Assembly (NCBI GenBank): GCA_964542875.1
Contig: CAZIWA010000114.1
Location: forward strand, 1 to 18,296
DNA: 18,296 nucleotides
Direction of reading: 5' to 3'
Origin: CAZGOM01 sp964542875
GTDB taxonomy: Bacteria; Planctomycetota; Phycisphaerae; Phycisphaerales; Phycisphaeraceae
Position numbers and translations under genes: made by a program
The notes under the pieces: generated by a model
Told to the model about the DNA's origin: nothing
Databases searched by the model: none
What the model saw: the letters and a program-made list of their open reading frames with translations, nothing else
Part shown: in pieces, positions 7,680 through 14,946 of the stretch
Layout of the letters: each line of letters opens with the position of its first letter
Numbering within the stretch: position 1 is the stretch's first letter

Positions 7680-7873
7680 AAGTGCGTGGAGTTTTAAGCT
7701 TAAAGGTTTTTGCCAAAGCTTTAGAGCCACACAAAGTCAAAGCCAGCGTAAGTGACTTCCGGGGCCGGGTTCCCAGCCGGTTGAATGACGTGTTTGGGGG
7801 TTTTTGATTTTTAATGGATGTTGAGCTTCAGGGCCGAAGGTTCGGCACAAAGCTATCGACAAGATTTGTTTGC

Positions 7874-8521
7874 ATGACTCAGATTTCGTTTGTTAAAGGC
7901 GACAAAGTCGTCCATACCAAGAGGCCCGAATGGGGCCCTGGGGTGGTGGATGATGCTTCGCCGATTGATCACGAGGGGCAACGTGCCCAGCGTTTGATCG
8001 TAAAGTTCGCCAACCGAGGGACAGTGACCCTCAACACAGCGATTGCAGAATTGGTTCAGAAGGATTCGACGCAGATTATGAGTACCTCTTCCCCTTCCTC
8101 TCCCTCGTCAGCGCGTAAGACAGAAACAACCCCGGGTGGCTGGCTTGGTTCTTTGACCAAGACGGACCCGGCCAAGACGCTTTATTCTTTGCCCGATGCG
8201 ATGGTCGACCCGTTTATCGGCACGGCCAAGCGGCTTGAGACGACGTTGGATTCGTTTCGTTTCAGTGCGGACCCGCGGCAGCCTCGGCTGCTGCTGGATT
8301 GGGCGATCATGCAGACGGGCATGGCGGACCCTTTGACCAAGTTCACCCGGCAAGAGCTGGAACAGGCGTTTCCGCGGTTTGCGCGGGACCGTGACAACCA
8401 CCTGCTGGACCTTGTGAAGCAGCTCAAGCGCGAAGGCCGTCTGGACGCGATCCAGCAGGCGATGAAAACCGCGAAGCATCCGGGTGCGGGCGAAGCCCTG
8501 CGGCGCGCGCTGAACCGGTAA
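7874..8521 (+). CDS. DUF3553-domain protein with a C-terminal helical region
   Basis: A 215-residue protein. Residues 5-62 (FVKGDKVVHTKRPEWGPGVV ... LIVKFANRGTVTL) match the DUF3553 domain, a small Tudor/SH3-like barrel related to the C-terminal domain of UvrD/PcrA helicases and to CarD-type modules that touch RNA polymerase or DNA. A Ser/Pro/Thr linker (70-87) leads to an uncharacterised, mainly helical region (about 90-215) containing RLLLDWAIMQTG, then FPRFARDRDNHLLDLVKQL. No catalytic motif is visible. The ATG at 7874 places the domain at the N terminus; an in-frame ATG at 7814 would add 20 residues, and neither has a clear ribosome site. A nucleic-acid or RNA-polymerase-associated role is a guess from the domain. 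Confidence 0.75.
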   Translation: MTQISFVKGDKVVHTKRPEWGPGVVDDASPIDHEGQRAQRLIVKFANRGTVTLNTAIAELVQKDSTQIMSTSSPSSPSSARKTETTPGGWLGSLTKTDPAKTLYSLPDAMVDPFIGTAKRLETTLDSFRFSADPRQPRLLLDWAIMQTGMADPLTKFTRQELEQAFPRFARDRDNHLLDLVKQLKREGRLDAIQQAMKTAKHPGAGEALRRALNR

Positions 8522-8583
8522 TTTCAGATGTGTTTTTGATGTTGGTGGATGAAGCCGGGTGGTGGGCTTGGGTTGTTGTCCGA

Positions 8584-8612
8584 ATACCCTCGCTGGCACG
8601 CCGGGCTAATGT
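8584..8612. repeat. Planctomycete-type interspersed repeat (LARRA element)
   Basis: The segment around CTCGCTGGCACGCCGGGCTA reads SLARRANV on the plus strand and TLARRASEG on the minus strand. Peptides of this form recur as spurious ORFs in planctomycete genomes (recalled, not searched). It is imperfectly palindromic and non-coding. Confidence 0.5.
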
Positions 8613-8657
8613 GGTTTTTGGTATGAGGTGGATTGGGGTTTGTTGTTGGCGTGGTAA

Positions 8658-8691
8658 GGCATGCTCACGCGGACGAGAGCGTGGCACGCGG
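8658..8691. repeat. Stem-loop interspersed repeat
   Basis: TGC-T-CACGC (8662-8670) pairs with GCGTG-GCA (8679-8686) apart from one bulged T; the loop is GGACGAGA. With the flanking bases it resembles a second class of short repeats I remember from planctomycete intergenic DNA. Function unknown. Confidence 0.45.
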
Positions 8692-8722
8692 GAAAGCCGG
8701 CAAGCAGAGGGGGGAGCGGGGC

Positions 8723-9469
8723 TTATTTGCCCAGGGGAATTTCGCCGAATTGTTCGAAGTAGTAGCTGAGACGGAGCATGGTGGCGCGTGGGTCGGTGAC
8801 GACGAAATGGATTCTCAAGCGCTGGGGGCCGGTGAGTTTTTCTTCAGCGGGGAGGAACCTGGCGCCGTTGTGGGCTTCGATGCCGACGATGCTGACGGGC
8901 GGGTCCTGCGGGGCGGGGCAGGTTTTTTGATGGGTTTGAAGAACGACAAGCTCCAGGGCGTCGGGCTCATAGCTGGTGTGGGGGCCGGTGTCTTTTTCGG
9001 TGGGCTCGATGGAGAGCTCGGTGACGAAGAAGCGGGAATTGGGGGGGTAATCGGTGTCGTAGAGGATGCCGGAAGGGGTTTCGGAATCCGGCCCGAGAAT
9101 GTCGTCATCGCCGATGACCCGGGTGTCTTCAAGCTCTGCGCCGGGGCCGTTAAAAGCGGGGGGCGGTGAATCCGGCTGACCGGTTTTGGCGAGGCCCTGG
9201 TCGTAGCGGAGGTCGGCGAGGCTTTTTTGAAAGTCAGGCAGGGTGAGCTTCTGAAGGGTATCGACCTGGACGCGGGCGTTGCGCAGGACCCGGTTTTTGG
9301 AATGGCCGTGGTGTTGCCTGTCAACGAAGAGCTTCATGCCGATGGAGAAGCCGGCGCAGGCCGCGAGGAAGCCAATGAGCAGCGCCCAGACCCATGAGAG
9401 GCCTAAAAGCACGGCCATCAGGGTGATGGCGGCAAAGGCGCTGGATGCGAGGATGATCGAGAGTCGCAT
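8723..9469 (-). CDS. Two-TM membrane protein of unknown function
   Basis: A 248-residue protein I do not recognise. Residues about 4-24 and 26-48 are two closely spaced hydrophobic segments forming a membrane hairpin. A basic stretch rich in His, Lys and Arg (51-66) follows, suggesting that both termini face the cytoplasm. An acidic, Pro-rich middle (about 97-140) leads into a folded-looking, strand-rich region (about 145-248) with FFVTELSIEP, ELVVLQTH and RIHFVVTDPRATMLRLSYYF. No catalytic motif is visible. GGAAG lies 6 bases before the ATG. It is the last of three minus-strand genes, 62 bases after the aldo/keto reductase, and could be co-transcribed with it. Confidence 0.7.
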   Translation of the reverse strand: MRLSIILASSAFAAITLMAVLLGLSWVWALLIGFLAACAGFSIGMKLFVDRQHHGHSKNRVLRNARVQVDTLQKLTLPDFQKSLADLRYDQGLAKTGQPDSPPPAFNGPGAELEDTRVIGDDDILGPDSETPSGILYDTDYPPNSRFFVTELSIEPTEKDTGPHTSYEPDALELVVLQTHQKTCPAPQDPPVSIVGIEAHNGARFLPAEEKLTGPQRLRIHFVVTDPRATMLRLSYYFEQFGEIPLGK

Positions 9470-9531
9470 GAAGCTTCCACAAAGGTGAAACGATGGGCCG
9501 GGGCTTACGGGGGCGAACGGCCTCTCAGGGT

Positions 9532-10533
9532 TTACCAGCGGTGTTTGTGGGGTCCAAAGTCCGCTTCGTAGTAGGGCATGACATGGGTGCCGGGTTTGAC
9601 GAGGTCGTCGAGCTTCTTTTTATCGTCATCGTTGATGCGGCCTTGGATGGCCATGAGGTTGTCATCCAGTTGTTCCATGGTTCTGGGGCCGATGATGGGG
9701 GCGGTGACGCCGGGCTGGTTCATGACCCAGGCGAGGGCGAACTGGCTGGCGGTGCAACCCCGGGCGGCGGCGATGGATTCGACGAGTTCGACCATGTTCC
9801 AGACGTGGTCGGTGATGGGGCGGCCGTTGGGCTCGCTGCCATTTTTCCAGCGGCCGTCGTTGCGGGGCTGGTTGCGCTTGTATTTGCCCGAGAGCATGCC
9901 GCCTGCCAGGGGAGACCAGGGGATGATGGCCATGCCGTAGGTCTGGGCGAGGGGGATGAGCTCTCGCTCGACGCGGCGGTCCAGCAGGTTATAGGGGGGT
10001 TGTTCGCAGATGAAGCGGTTTAAACCCAGTTCGCGGGAAACCCAGAGGGACTCCATGACCTGCCAGGCGCCGAAGGTGCTGGTGCCGATGTAGCGGACCT
10101 TGCCCTGGCGAATGAGGTCGTCCAAGGCGCGGAGGGTTTCATCAATGGGGACTTCTGACTGGGGGCGGTGGATCTGATAAAGGTCGATGTAGTCGGTCTG
10201 AAGGCGTTTTAAGGAGGCTTCGCACTGCTGGATGATGTGGCGGCGGTGGTTGCTGGAGGCGTTTGGGTCGACATCGTCCATGCGGCCGTGAACTTTGGTG
10301 GCGAGGACGATTTTGTCGCGTTTTTTATTGCGGATGAGGGCTTTGCCGACGTAGTCTTCGCTTTTGCCGCGGGAGTAGACGTTGGCAGTGTCGAGGAAGT
10401 TGATGCCCGAGTCGATGGCTTTGTCGATGATGGCCATGGAGTCATCAAGTTCGGTTTTTGCGCCAAACATCATGCAACCAAGGCATAGCGGGCTGACTTT
10501 TACCCCTGTTCTGCCGAGTGGTCGGTACTCCAT
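9532..10533 (-). CDS. Aldo/keto reductase
   Basis: A 333-residue NADPH-dependent oxidoreductase of the AKR superfamily with a TIM-barrel fold. The catalytic tetrad is complete: D48 in FLDTANVY, Y53, K80 in LATKVHGR, and H122 in LYQIHRP. The N terminus YRPLGRTGVKVSPLCLG, the mid-protein PYNLLDRRVE and the cofactor-binding C-terminal segment PIIGPRTMEQLDDNL are standard for YajO/Tas-like members (AKR11-13 type). Length is normal. It should reduce aldehydes or ketones, or oxidise sugars; the substrate is not predictable. It lies downstream of dprA on the same strand after a 166-base gap, so it probably has its own promoter. A weak GCAGG precedes the ATG. Confidence 0.93.
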   Translation of the reverse strand: MEYRPLGRTGVKVSPLCLGCMMFGAKTELDDSMAIIDKAIDSGINFLDTANVYSRGKSEDYVGKALIRNKKRDKIVLATKVHGRMDDVDPNASSNHRRHIIQQCEASLKRLQTDYIDLYQIHRPQSEVPIDETLRALDDLIRQGKVRYIGTSTFGAWQVMESLWVSRELGLNRFICEQPPYNLLDRRVERELIPLAQTYGMAIIPWSPLAGGMLSGKYKRNQPRNDGRWKNGSEPNGRPITDHVWNMVELVESIAAARGCTASQFALAWVMNQPGVTAPIIGPRTMEQLDDNLMAIQGRINDDDKKKLDDLVKPGTHVMPYYEADFGPHKHRW

Positions 10534-10699
10534 TGAGCCTGCTTTTCCCCGGGGTGATTGAAATTTAGAGCGATCGGATGAAAACGTATCTTATCGCTGT
10601 TTAAAAAAACGCAAATGGCGGTTTGGGGGCAATGGTGGATTGTTTGCGGCAATTCCAGCGGCAGGAACGAAAGTGAGGATAGAAAGCTGGGTGAAGAGT

Positions 10700-11896
10700 T
10701 CAGCGTTTGCGGCGGCGGGAGAACTGGGTGCCGTTTTTCTGAACGAGGCCGCGGATCTCCAGGAGGGTGAGATCCGCCTGGATGGTGTGGACGGGGAGGC
10801 CGGAGATGCTGGAGATCTGGTCGAGAAGACGGGGTTGATCCAGCGCGAGCATGATTTTGCTCTGGGAGTGGGTGAGGCCCTTTTCCAGAGGATCGTGCGA
10901 GGCGAGGATGGAGCCGGGGGCGTTAAAGAGGGAGCCGGAGTCGTCGTTGGGGTCTGGGGCGGGTGGGTTTTGTTCCATTCCGGCCTGGAGGAGAGTGCCG
11001 GTTTCGCCCAGGGCGTCCAAGACGTCGGTGTGGCGGGTGACGAGGGTGGCCCAGCCGTCGCGGATGATTTTGTGGCAGCCGGCGGAGGTGGAGGAATCGA
11101 CGGGGCCGGGGACCGCCATGGCTTCGCGGCCGTGGTCTTCCGCGCAGAGGCGTGCGGTGATGAGCGCGCCGGAGCGGACTTCGGCCTCGACGACGACGAC
11201 GCCCAGGGAGAGGCCGGAGATGATGCGGTTTCGGTTGGGGAAGTTTTCGCGCATGGGTGGCGCGAGCATGGGGAGCTCAGAGATGACTGCGCCGTTGGAC
11301 TCGACGATCTGGTCGAACAAGGCGGCGTTGTCGGTGGGGTAGGGGCGGGCGAGGCCCGAGCCGAGGACGGCGATGGTGCGGCCTTTGACGCGCAGGGTGG
11401 CGCGGTGGGCGGAGGTGTCGATGCCCAGGGCGCCGCCTGAGACGATGGTGAGCCCGGACTGGGACAAGAGCGAGGAGAACCGATCGGCCTGCTCTATGCC
11501 GTAGCGTGAGCATCTGCGGGAGCCGACGATGGCGATGGAGAGCGCATCTTCATCGCGGAGCTGGCCGCGGACATAGAGCACGACGGGCGGGTCTTGAATG
11601 AGGGCGAGGGATTTTGGATAGCCGGGCGTGCCCAGGATGCAGAGGCTGGCATTGAGACGCTCAAAGGCCTGGATCTCCTTGGTGAGCTCCGCGGAGCCGG
11701 AGAACCGGCGGATGGCGTCGGAGAGCTCAAGGGCTTTTTTGTTGGAGACGCCTTCGATCCGGCAGAACTCATCAGGCCGACCGGCCAGGAGCTTGTGCGG
11801 GCAGCCAAAGTGCTCGATGAACCGGCGGGTGAGAACCGAGCCAAGCCCGGGCAGGAGCCCGATAAGCAGCCAGGCATCGCGTTCTTTAGATTCCAT
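10700..11896 (-). CDS. dprA: DNA-processing protein DprA
   Basis: A 398-residue DprA/Smf protein, which binds incoming single-stranded DNA and loads RecA during natural transformation. Domains in order: N-terminal helix-hairpin-helix/SAM-like part (about 5-90, LLPGLGSVLTRRFIEHFG); Rossmann-fold core (about 93-300) with IVGSRRCSRYG (123-133), IVSGGALGIDTSAHRATL (151-168), ENFPNRNRIISGLS (217-230), VVVEAEVRSGALITAR (234-249) and PGPVDSSTSAGCHKIIRDGA-like sequence (263-283); then a linker and a C-terminal DprA winged helix (about 343-398, SQSKIMLALDQ ... IQADLTLLEIRGLV). All core motifs are intact. GGAG lies 6 bases before the ATG. The frequent partner topA is not in the window. Confidence 0.96.
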   Translation of the reverse strand: MESKERDAWLLIGLLPGLGSVLTRRFIEHFGCPHKLLAGRPDEFCRIEGVSNKKALELSDAIRRFSGSAELTKEIQAFERLNASLCILGTPGYPKSLALIQDPPVVLYVRGQLRDEDALSIAIVGSRRCSRYGIEQADRFSSLLSQSGLTIVSGGALGIDTSAHRATLRVKGRTIAVLGSGLARPYPTDNAALFDQIVESNGAVISELPMLAPPMRENFPNRNRIISGLSLGVVVVEAEVRSGALITARLCAEDHGREAMAVPGPVDSSTSAGCHKIIRDGWATLVTRHTDVLDALGETGTLLQAGMEQNPPAPDPNDDSGSLFNAPGSILASHDPLEKGLTHSQSKIMLALDQPRLLDQISSISGLPVHTIQADLTLLEIRGLVQKNGTQFSRRRKR

Positions 11897-11978
11897 TCCG
11901 GGCTCCGTTGACGTAACTAATCAGATGATAGTTGCATTTTACAAGACTTGAGAAGAAGGGTCTAGCGGGAGGGAGACA

Positions 11979-11997
11979 TTGCATTTGGACAATGCAA
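11979..11997. repeat. 7-bp inverted repeat in the dprA-marR intergenic region
   Basis: TTGCATT (11979-11985) and AATGCAA (11991-11997) flank TGGAC. It lies 83 bases upstream of dprA and about 107 bases upstream of the marR -35 box. A short hairpin TGCCC-TTG-GGGCA follows at 12064-12076. Either could be a protein site; neither can be assigned. Confidence 0.4.
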
Positions 11998-12103
11998 AGG
12001 GACATGCGCCCGGGTATCGGGTTGTCGGGGGGCTTCGAGAAGGCCGGTGGGAATCAAGGTGGATGCCCTTGGGGCACTTCAAGGAAGAAATAATTGTTGC
12101 ATG

Positions 12104-12131
12104 TTGAAACAGTTAGGTAGCTAACTATAAT
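12104..12131 (+). promoter_or_regulatory. Promoter of the marR-efflux operon
   Basis: TTGAAA (12104-12109) and a perfect TATAAT (12126-12131) are 16 bases apart, an excellent sigma70-type promoter. Transcription would start near 12138, about 30 bases before the marR ATG. The spacer and the start region are covered by the two operators. Confidence 0.75.
12112..12125. promoter_or_regulatory. Operator 1, GTTAG-N4-CTAAC
   Basis: Inverted repeat GTTAG (12112-12116), GTAG, CTAAC (12121-12125), lying entirely in the -35/-10 spacer. It shares its arms with operator 2. It is the likely binding site of the MarR protein encoded just downstream. Confidence 0.65.
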
Positions 12132-12132
12132 G

Positions 12133-12146
12133 GTTAGTGTCCTAAC
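12133..12146. promoter_or_regulatory. Operator 2, GTTAG-N4-CTAAC
   Basis: Inverted repeat GTTAG (12133-12137), TGTC, CTAAC (12142-12146), covering the expected transcription start. It begins exactly 21 bases after operator 1, i.e. two helical turns, so two dimers would sit on the same DNA face and block RNA polymerase. Confidence 0.65.
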
Positions 12147-12167
12147 GATTCAAGTGCGGCCAAGCCC

Positions 12168-12737
12168 ATGAACTCCAAAGCGCAGAAAACCAGACAGCCG
12201 GCGGACGAGGTATTCAGGTCGCTCATCAAGACGATGGGGTTGATCCGGCAGGTGCTGCGGCCTCATTTTGACAGGCATGAGATCGGACGGGCGCAGTTCA
12301 TGGCGTTGGCGACGCTGTGCCAGGCGGCGGAGCAGGGGGTGGAATCGTTGACGATCGGTGAGCTTTCGGGGCGGATGATGGTGCGCCCGCCGAGCATGAC
12401 GACGGTGGTGCACAAGCTGCATGGGCTGGGTTTGGTGGAGGTGAAGACGTCGGAATCCGACGCGCGCAGCCGGGATGTATCGCTGACGGCCAAGGGGTGG
12501 GAATTGCGGGAGTCCATGCTTGACGAGCATGCGCGCGAGGTTGGGAAATTGATGGATTGCCTGAGCGTGGCGGAGCAGAAAGCGATGATCGCGCTGCTTG
12601 GCCGGATGTCCGACCACATGGCGAAGATTCAAGAGAAAAACGGTCCTGGGCCGGCGGGCCGGGGTGCACCCAAGGCGGGCAAACCCCCAGGACGCAGGAC
12701 GAACACGAAAAAGCATGCAGGAATGAAGCAGGAATGA
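12168..12737 (+). CDS. MarR-family transcriptional regulator
   Basis: A 189-residue winged-helix regulator. Dimerisation helices lie at about 14-35 and 113-155. The DNA-binding core includes LTIGELSGRMMVRPPSMTTV (61-80), the recognition part VVHKLHGLGLVEVKTS, and the wing ESDARSRDVSLTAKG (96-110) with the conserved D-x-R-S-R pattern. A Gly/Pro/Lys/Arg-rich tail of about 30 residues (158-189) is longer than usual for the family. It is the first gene of the efflux operon and ends 4 bases before the adaptor gene. MarR proteins usually repress efflux operons and release DNA when bound by a phenolic or toxic compound; the two operators in its promoter fit autorepression. Confidence 0.93.
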   Translation: MNSKAQKTRQPADEVFRSLIKTMGLIRQVLRPHFDRHEIGRAQFMALATLCQAAEQGVESLTIGELSGRMMVRPPSMTTVVHKLHGLGLVEVKTSESDARSRDVSLTAKGWELRESMLDEHAREVGKLMDCLSVAEQKAMIALLGRMSDHMAKIQEKNGPGPAGRGAPKAGKPPGRRTNTKKHAGMKQE

Positions 12738-12741
12738 CCTT

Positions 12742-14139
12742 ATGAAAACAGCGATCAAATGGTTGGTGGTGCTGATTGTGGCGGCGGGGTTGGGCTATGG
12801 CGGTTACGCGTGGTACGCGGCTAAAACCAAACCAGAACCCATCCGGCTGCGGTCGGCAGAAGTGGTGAAGGGGGACCTGGTGTCCACCATCGGCGCGACA
12901 GGGACGGTGGAGCCGGTGGAAGTGATCGACGTGGGCGCGCAGATCGCCGGGCAGATTTTGACGTTCGGGACCGACACCGACGGCAAGCCGGTGGACTATG
13001 GCTCAAAGATCACCGAAGGGACGGTGCTGGCGAGGATTGAAGACCGGATGTACTCCGCAGAGGTGGACTCGGCGAAGGCGCAACTGGATGTGGCGCAGTC
13101 CCAGGTGGTGAGCGCGCAGGCGAACATGAAGCAATTGCAGGCCAAGGCCCAGCAGGCAGAGCGCGACTGGCAGCGCGCGCAGAAGATCGGCAATACCGAG
13201 GCGCTGGCGCAGAGCGTGGTGGACAGCTATGAGGCCGCGTACTACGTGGCGAAGGCGAACATCGCGGTGGGCGAAGCGGCGATCACCCAGGCGCAGGCGC
13301 AGGTGGCGCAGGCCAAGGCCGTGCTGGCCAAGGCGGCGCAGAACCTTTCGTACTGCACGATTGTTTCGCCGGTGAAGGGCGTGATCATCGACAGGCGCGT
13401 GAACATCGGGCAGACCGTGGTGGCGAGCCTGAACGCGCCGAGCTTGTTCCTGATCGCCAAAGACATCACCAAGATGCAGGTGTGGGTGGCGGTGAACGAA
13501 GCGGATATCGGGCAGATCAAGGCAGGGCAGAAGGTGACTTTCACGGTCGATGCATTTTCGGGGCAGACATTCATCGGCGAAGTGGGCAAGGTTCGGCTCA
13601 ACGCGCAGATGACACAGAACGTGGTGACGTACATCGTGGAAGTGAACACGGATAACAGTTCCGGGAAGCTTCTGCCTTACCTGACGGCGAATGTGCAGTT
13701 TCAGGTGGCGGAGGCGAAGGATGTGCTGCAGGTGCCCAACTCTGCGCTGAGATACGTGCCTTCGGATGCGTACCTGGCGCAACAGGCGGCGGATGAGACT
13801 GCGGAGGCCGCGGCGACGCAGGTTGCTTCGGCTCCGGCATCAACCCGGCCTTCGGGCGAGGGCGAGCGCACGGGCCGCAAAGGCGGCCGGGGCGGCGAGG
13901 AACGCCGGCATGGCGTGGTGTGGGTGCTGGTGGGATCGCAGCTTAAGGAAGTGCCGGTGCGGGTGGGCATCACGGATGGCGCCCTGACGCAGGTTTCCAG
14001 CCCGGAACTGAGCCCCGGCGTGCGCGTGGTGACCGGAGAGCTGGCGGCGCAGGTGAGCAGCGGCGGAGCGACCAATCCATTCGTGCCGCAGTTTGGCGGA
14101 CGGCGCGGGTCGGGCAGCGGCGGCGGCAGGGCAAGGTGA
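12742..14139 (+). CDS. MacA/HlyD-type periplasmic adaptor (membrane fusion protein)
   Basis: A 465-residue RND/ABC-type adaptor. An N-terminal membrane anchor (about 5-26) is followed by the first half of the barrel-sandwich domain (TGTVEPVEVIDVGAQIAGQI, 53-72), a helical hairpin (about 104-203, heptad-like Ala/Gln-rich AQLDVAQSQVVSAQANMKQLQ and QAQAQVAQAKAVLAKAAQNL), the second lipoyl half (TIVSPVKGVIIDRRVNIGQTV, 206-226), the beta-barrel, and a membrane-proximal domain resuming near 391. Between the last two lies an unusual insertion (about 343-390) of Ala-rich then Arg/Gly-rich sequence, and the C terminus is Gly/Arg-rich. It should bridge the inner-membrane permease and the outer-membrane factor encoded downstream. 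AGGA lies 8 bases before the ATG. Confidence 0.93.
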   Translation: MKTAIKWLVVLIVAAGLGYGGYAWYAAKTKPEPIRLRSAEVVKGDLVSTIGATGTVEPVEVIDVGAQIAGQILTFGTDTDGKPVDYGSKITEGTVLARIEDRMYSAEVDSAKAQLDVAQSQVVSAQANMKQLQAKAQQAERDWQRAQKIGNTEALAQSVVDSYEAAYYVAKANIAVGEAAITQAQAQVAQAKAVLAKAAQNLSYCTIVSPVKGVIIDRRVNIGQTVVASLNAPSLFLIAKDITKMQVWVAVNEADIGQIKAGQKVTFTVDAFSGQTFIGEVGKVRLNAQMTQNVVTYIVEVNTDNSSGKLLPYLTANVQFQVAEAKDVLQVPNSALRYVPSDAYLAQQAADETAEAAATQVASAPASTRPSGEGERTGRKGGRGGEERRHGVVWVLVGSQLKEVPVRVGITDGALTQVSSPELSPGVRVVTGELAAQVSSGGATNPFVPQFGGRRGSGSGGGRAR

Positions 14140-14181
14140 TGGGGGAAGTTTCGAGGTGGCCCAAAGGGGCGCTCACCCCAG

Positions 14182-14202
14182 CCCTCTCCCTGAGGGAGAG
14201 GG
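14182..14202. repeat. REP-like 9-bp stem-loop inside the operon
   Basis: CCCTCTCCC (14182-14190) pairs perfectly with GGGAGAGGG (14194-14202) around TGA. With the preceding CTCACCCCAGC it matches a class of interspersed repeat seen in many bacterial genomes, recognisable by the minus-strand translation SPLPQGEGWGE. It lies in the 84-base space between adaptor and ATPase genes, just before the ATPase ribosome site, and could act as an mRNA processing or stability element. Confidence 0.6.
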
Positions 14203-14223
14203 GACAGGAAAGAAGGATTGAAT

Positions 14224-14945
<722 letters not shown>

Positions 14946-14946
<1 letters not shown>

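Larger units (their letters stand above)
8522..8722. other. Intergenic stretch between convergent genes, holding interspersed repeats
   Basis: This 201-base space contains no gene; frames across it are short and composed of the repeat translations. It carries the two elements listed separately at 8584-8612 and 8658-8691. No hairpin followed by a T-run is seen. Confidence 0.55.

Noticed and set aside
10640..11440. 266-codon plus-strand frame opposite dprA
   Set aside because: Antisense shadow of dprA; low-complexity Gly/Ala/Val/Asp composition without a domain.
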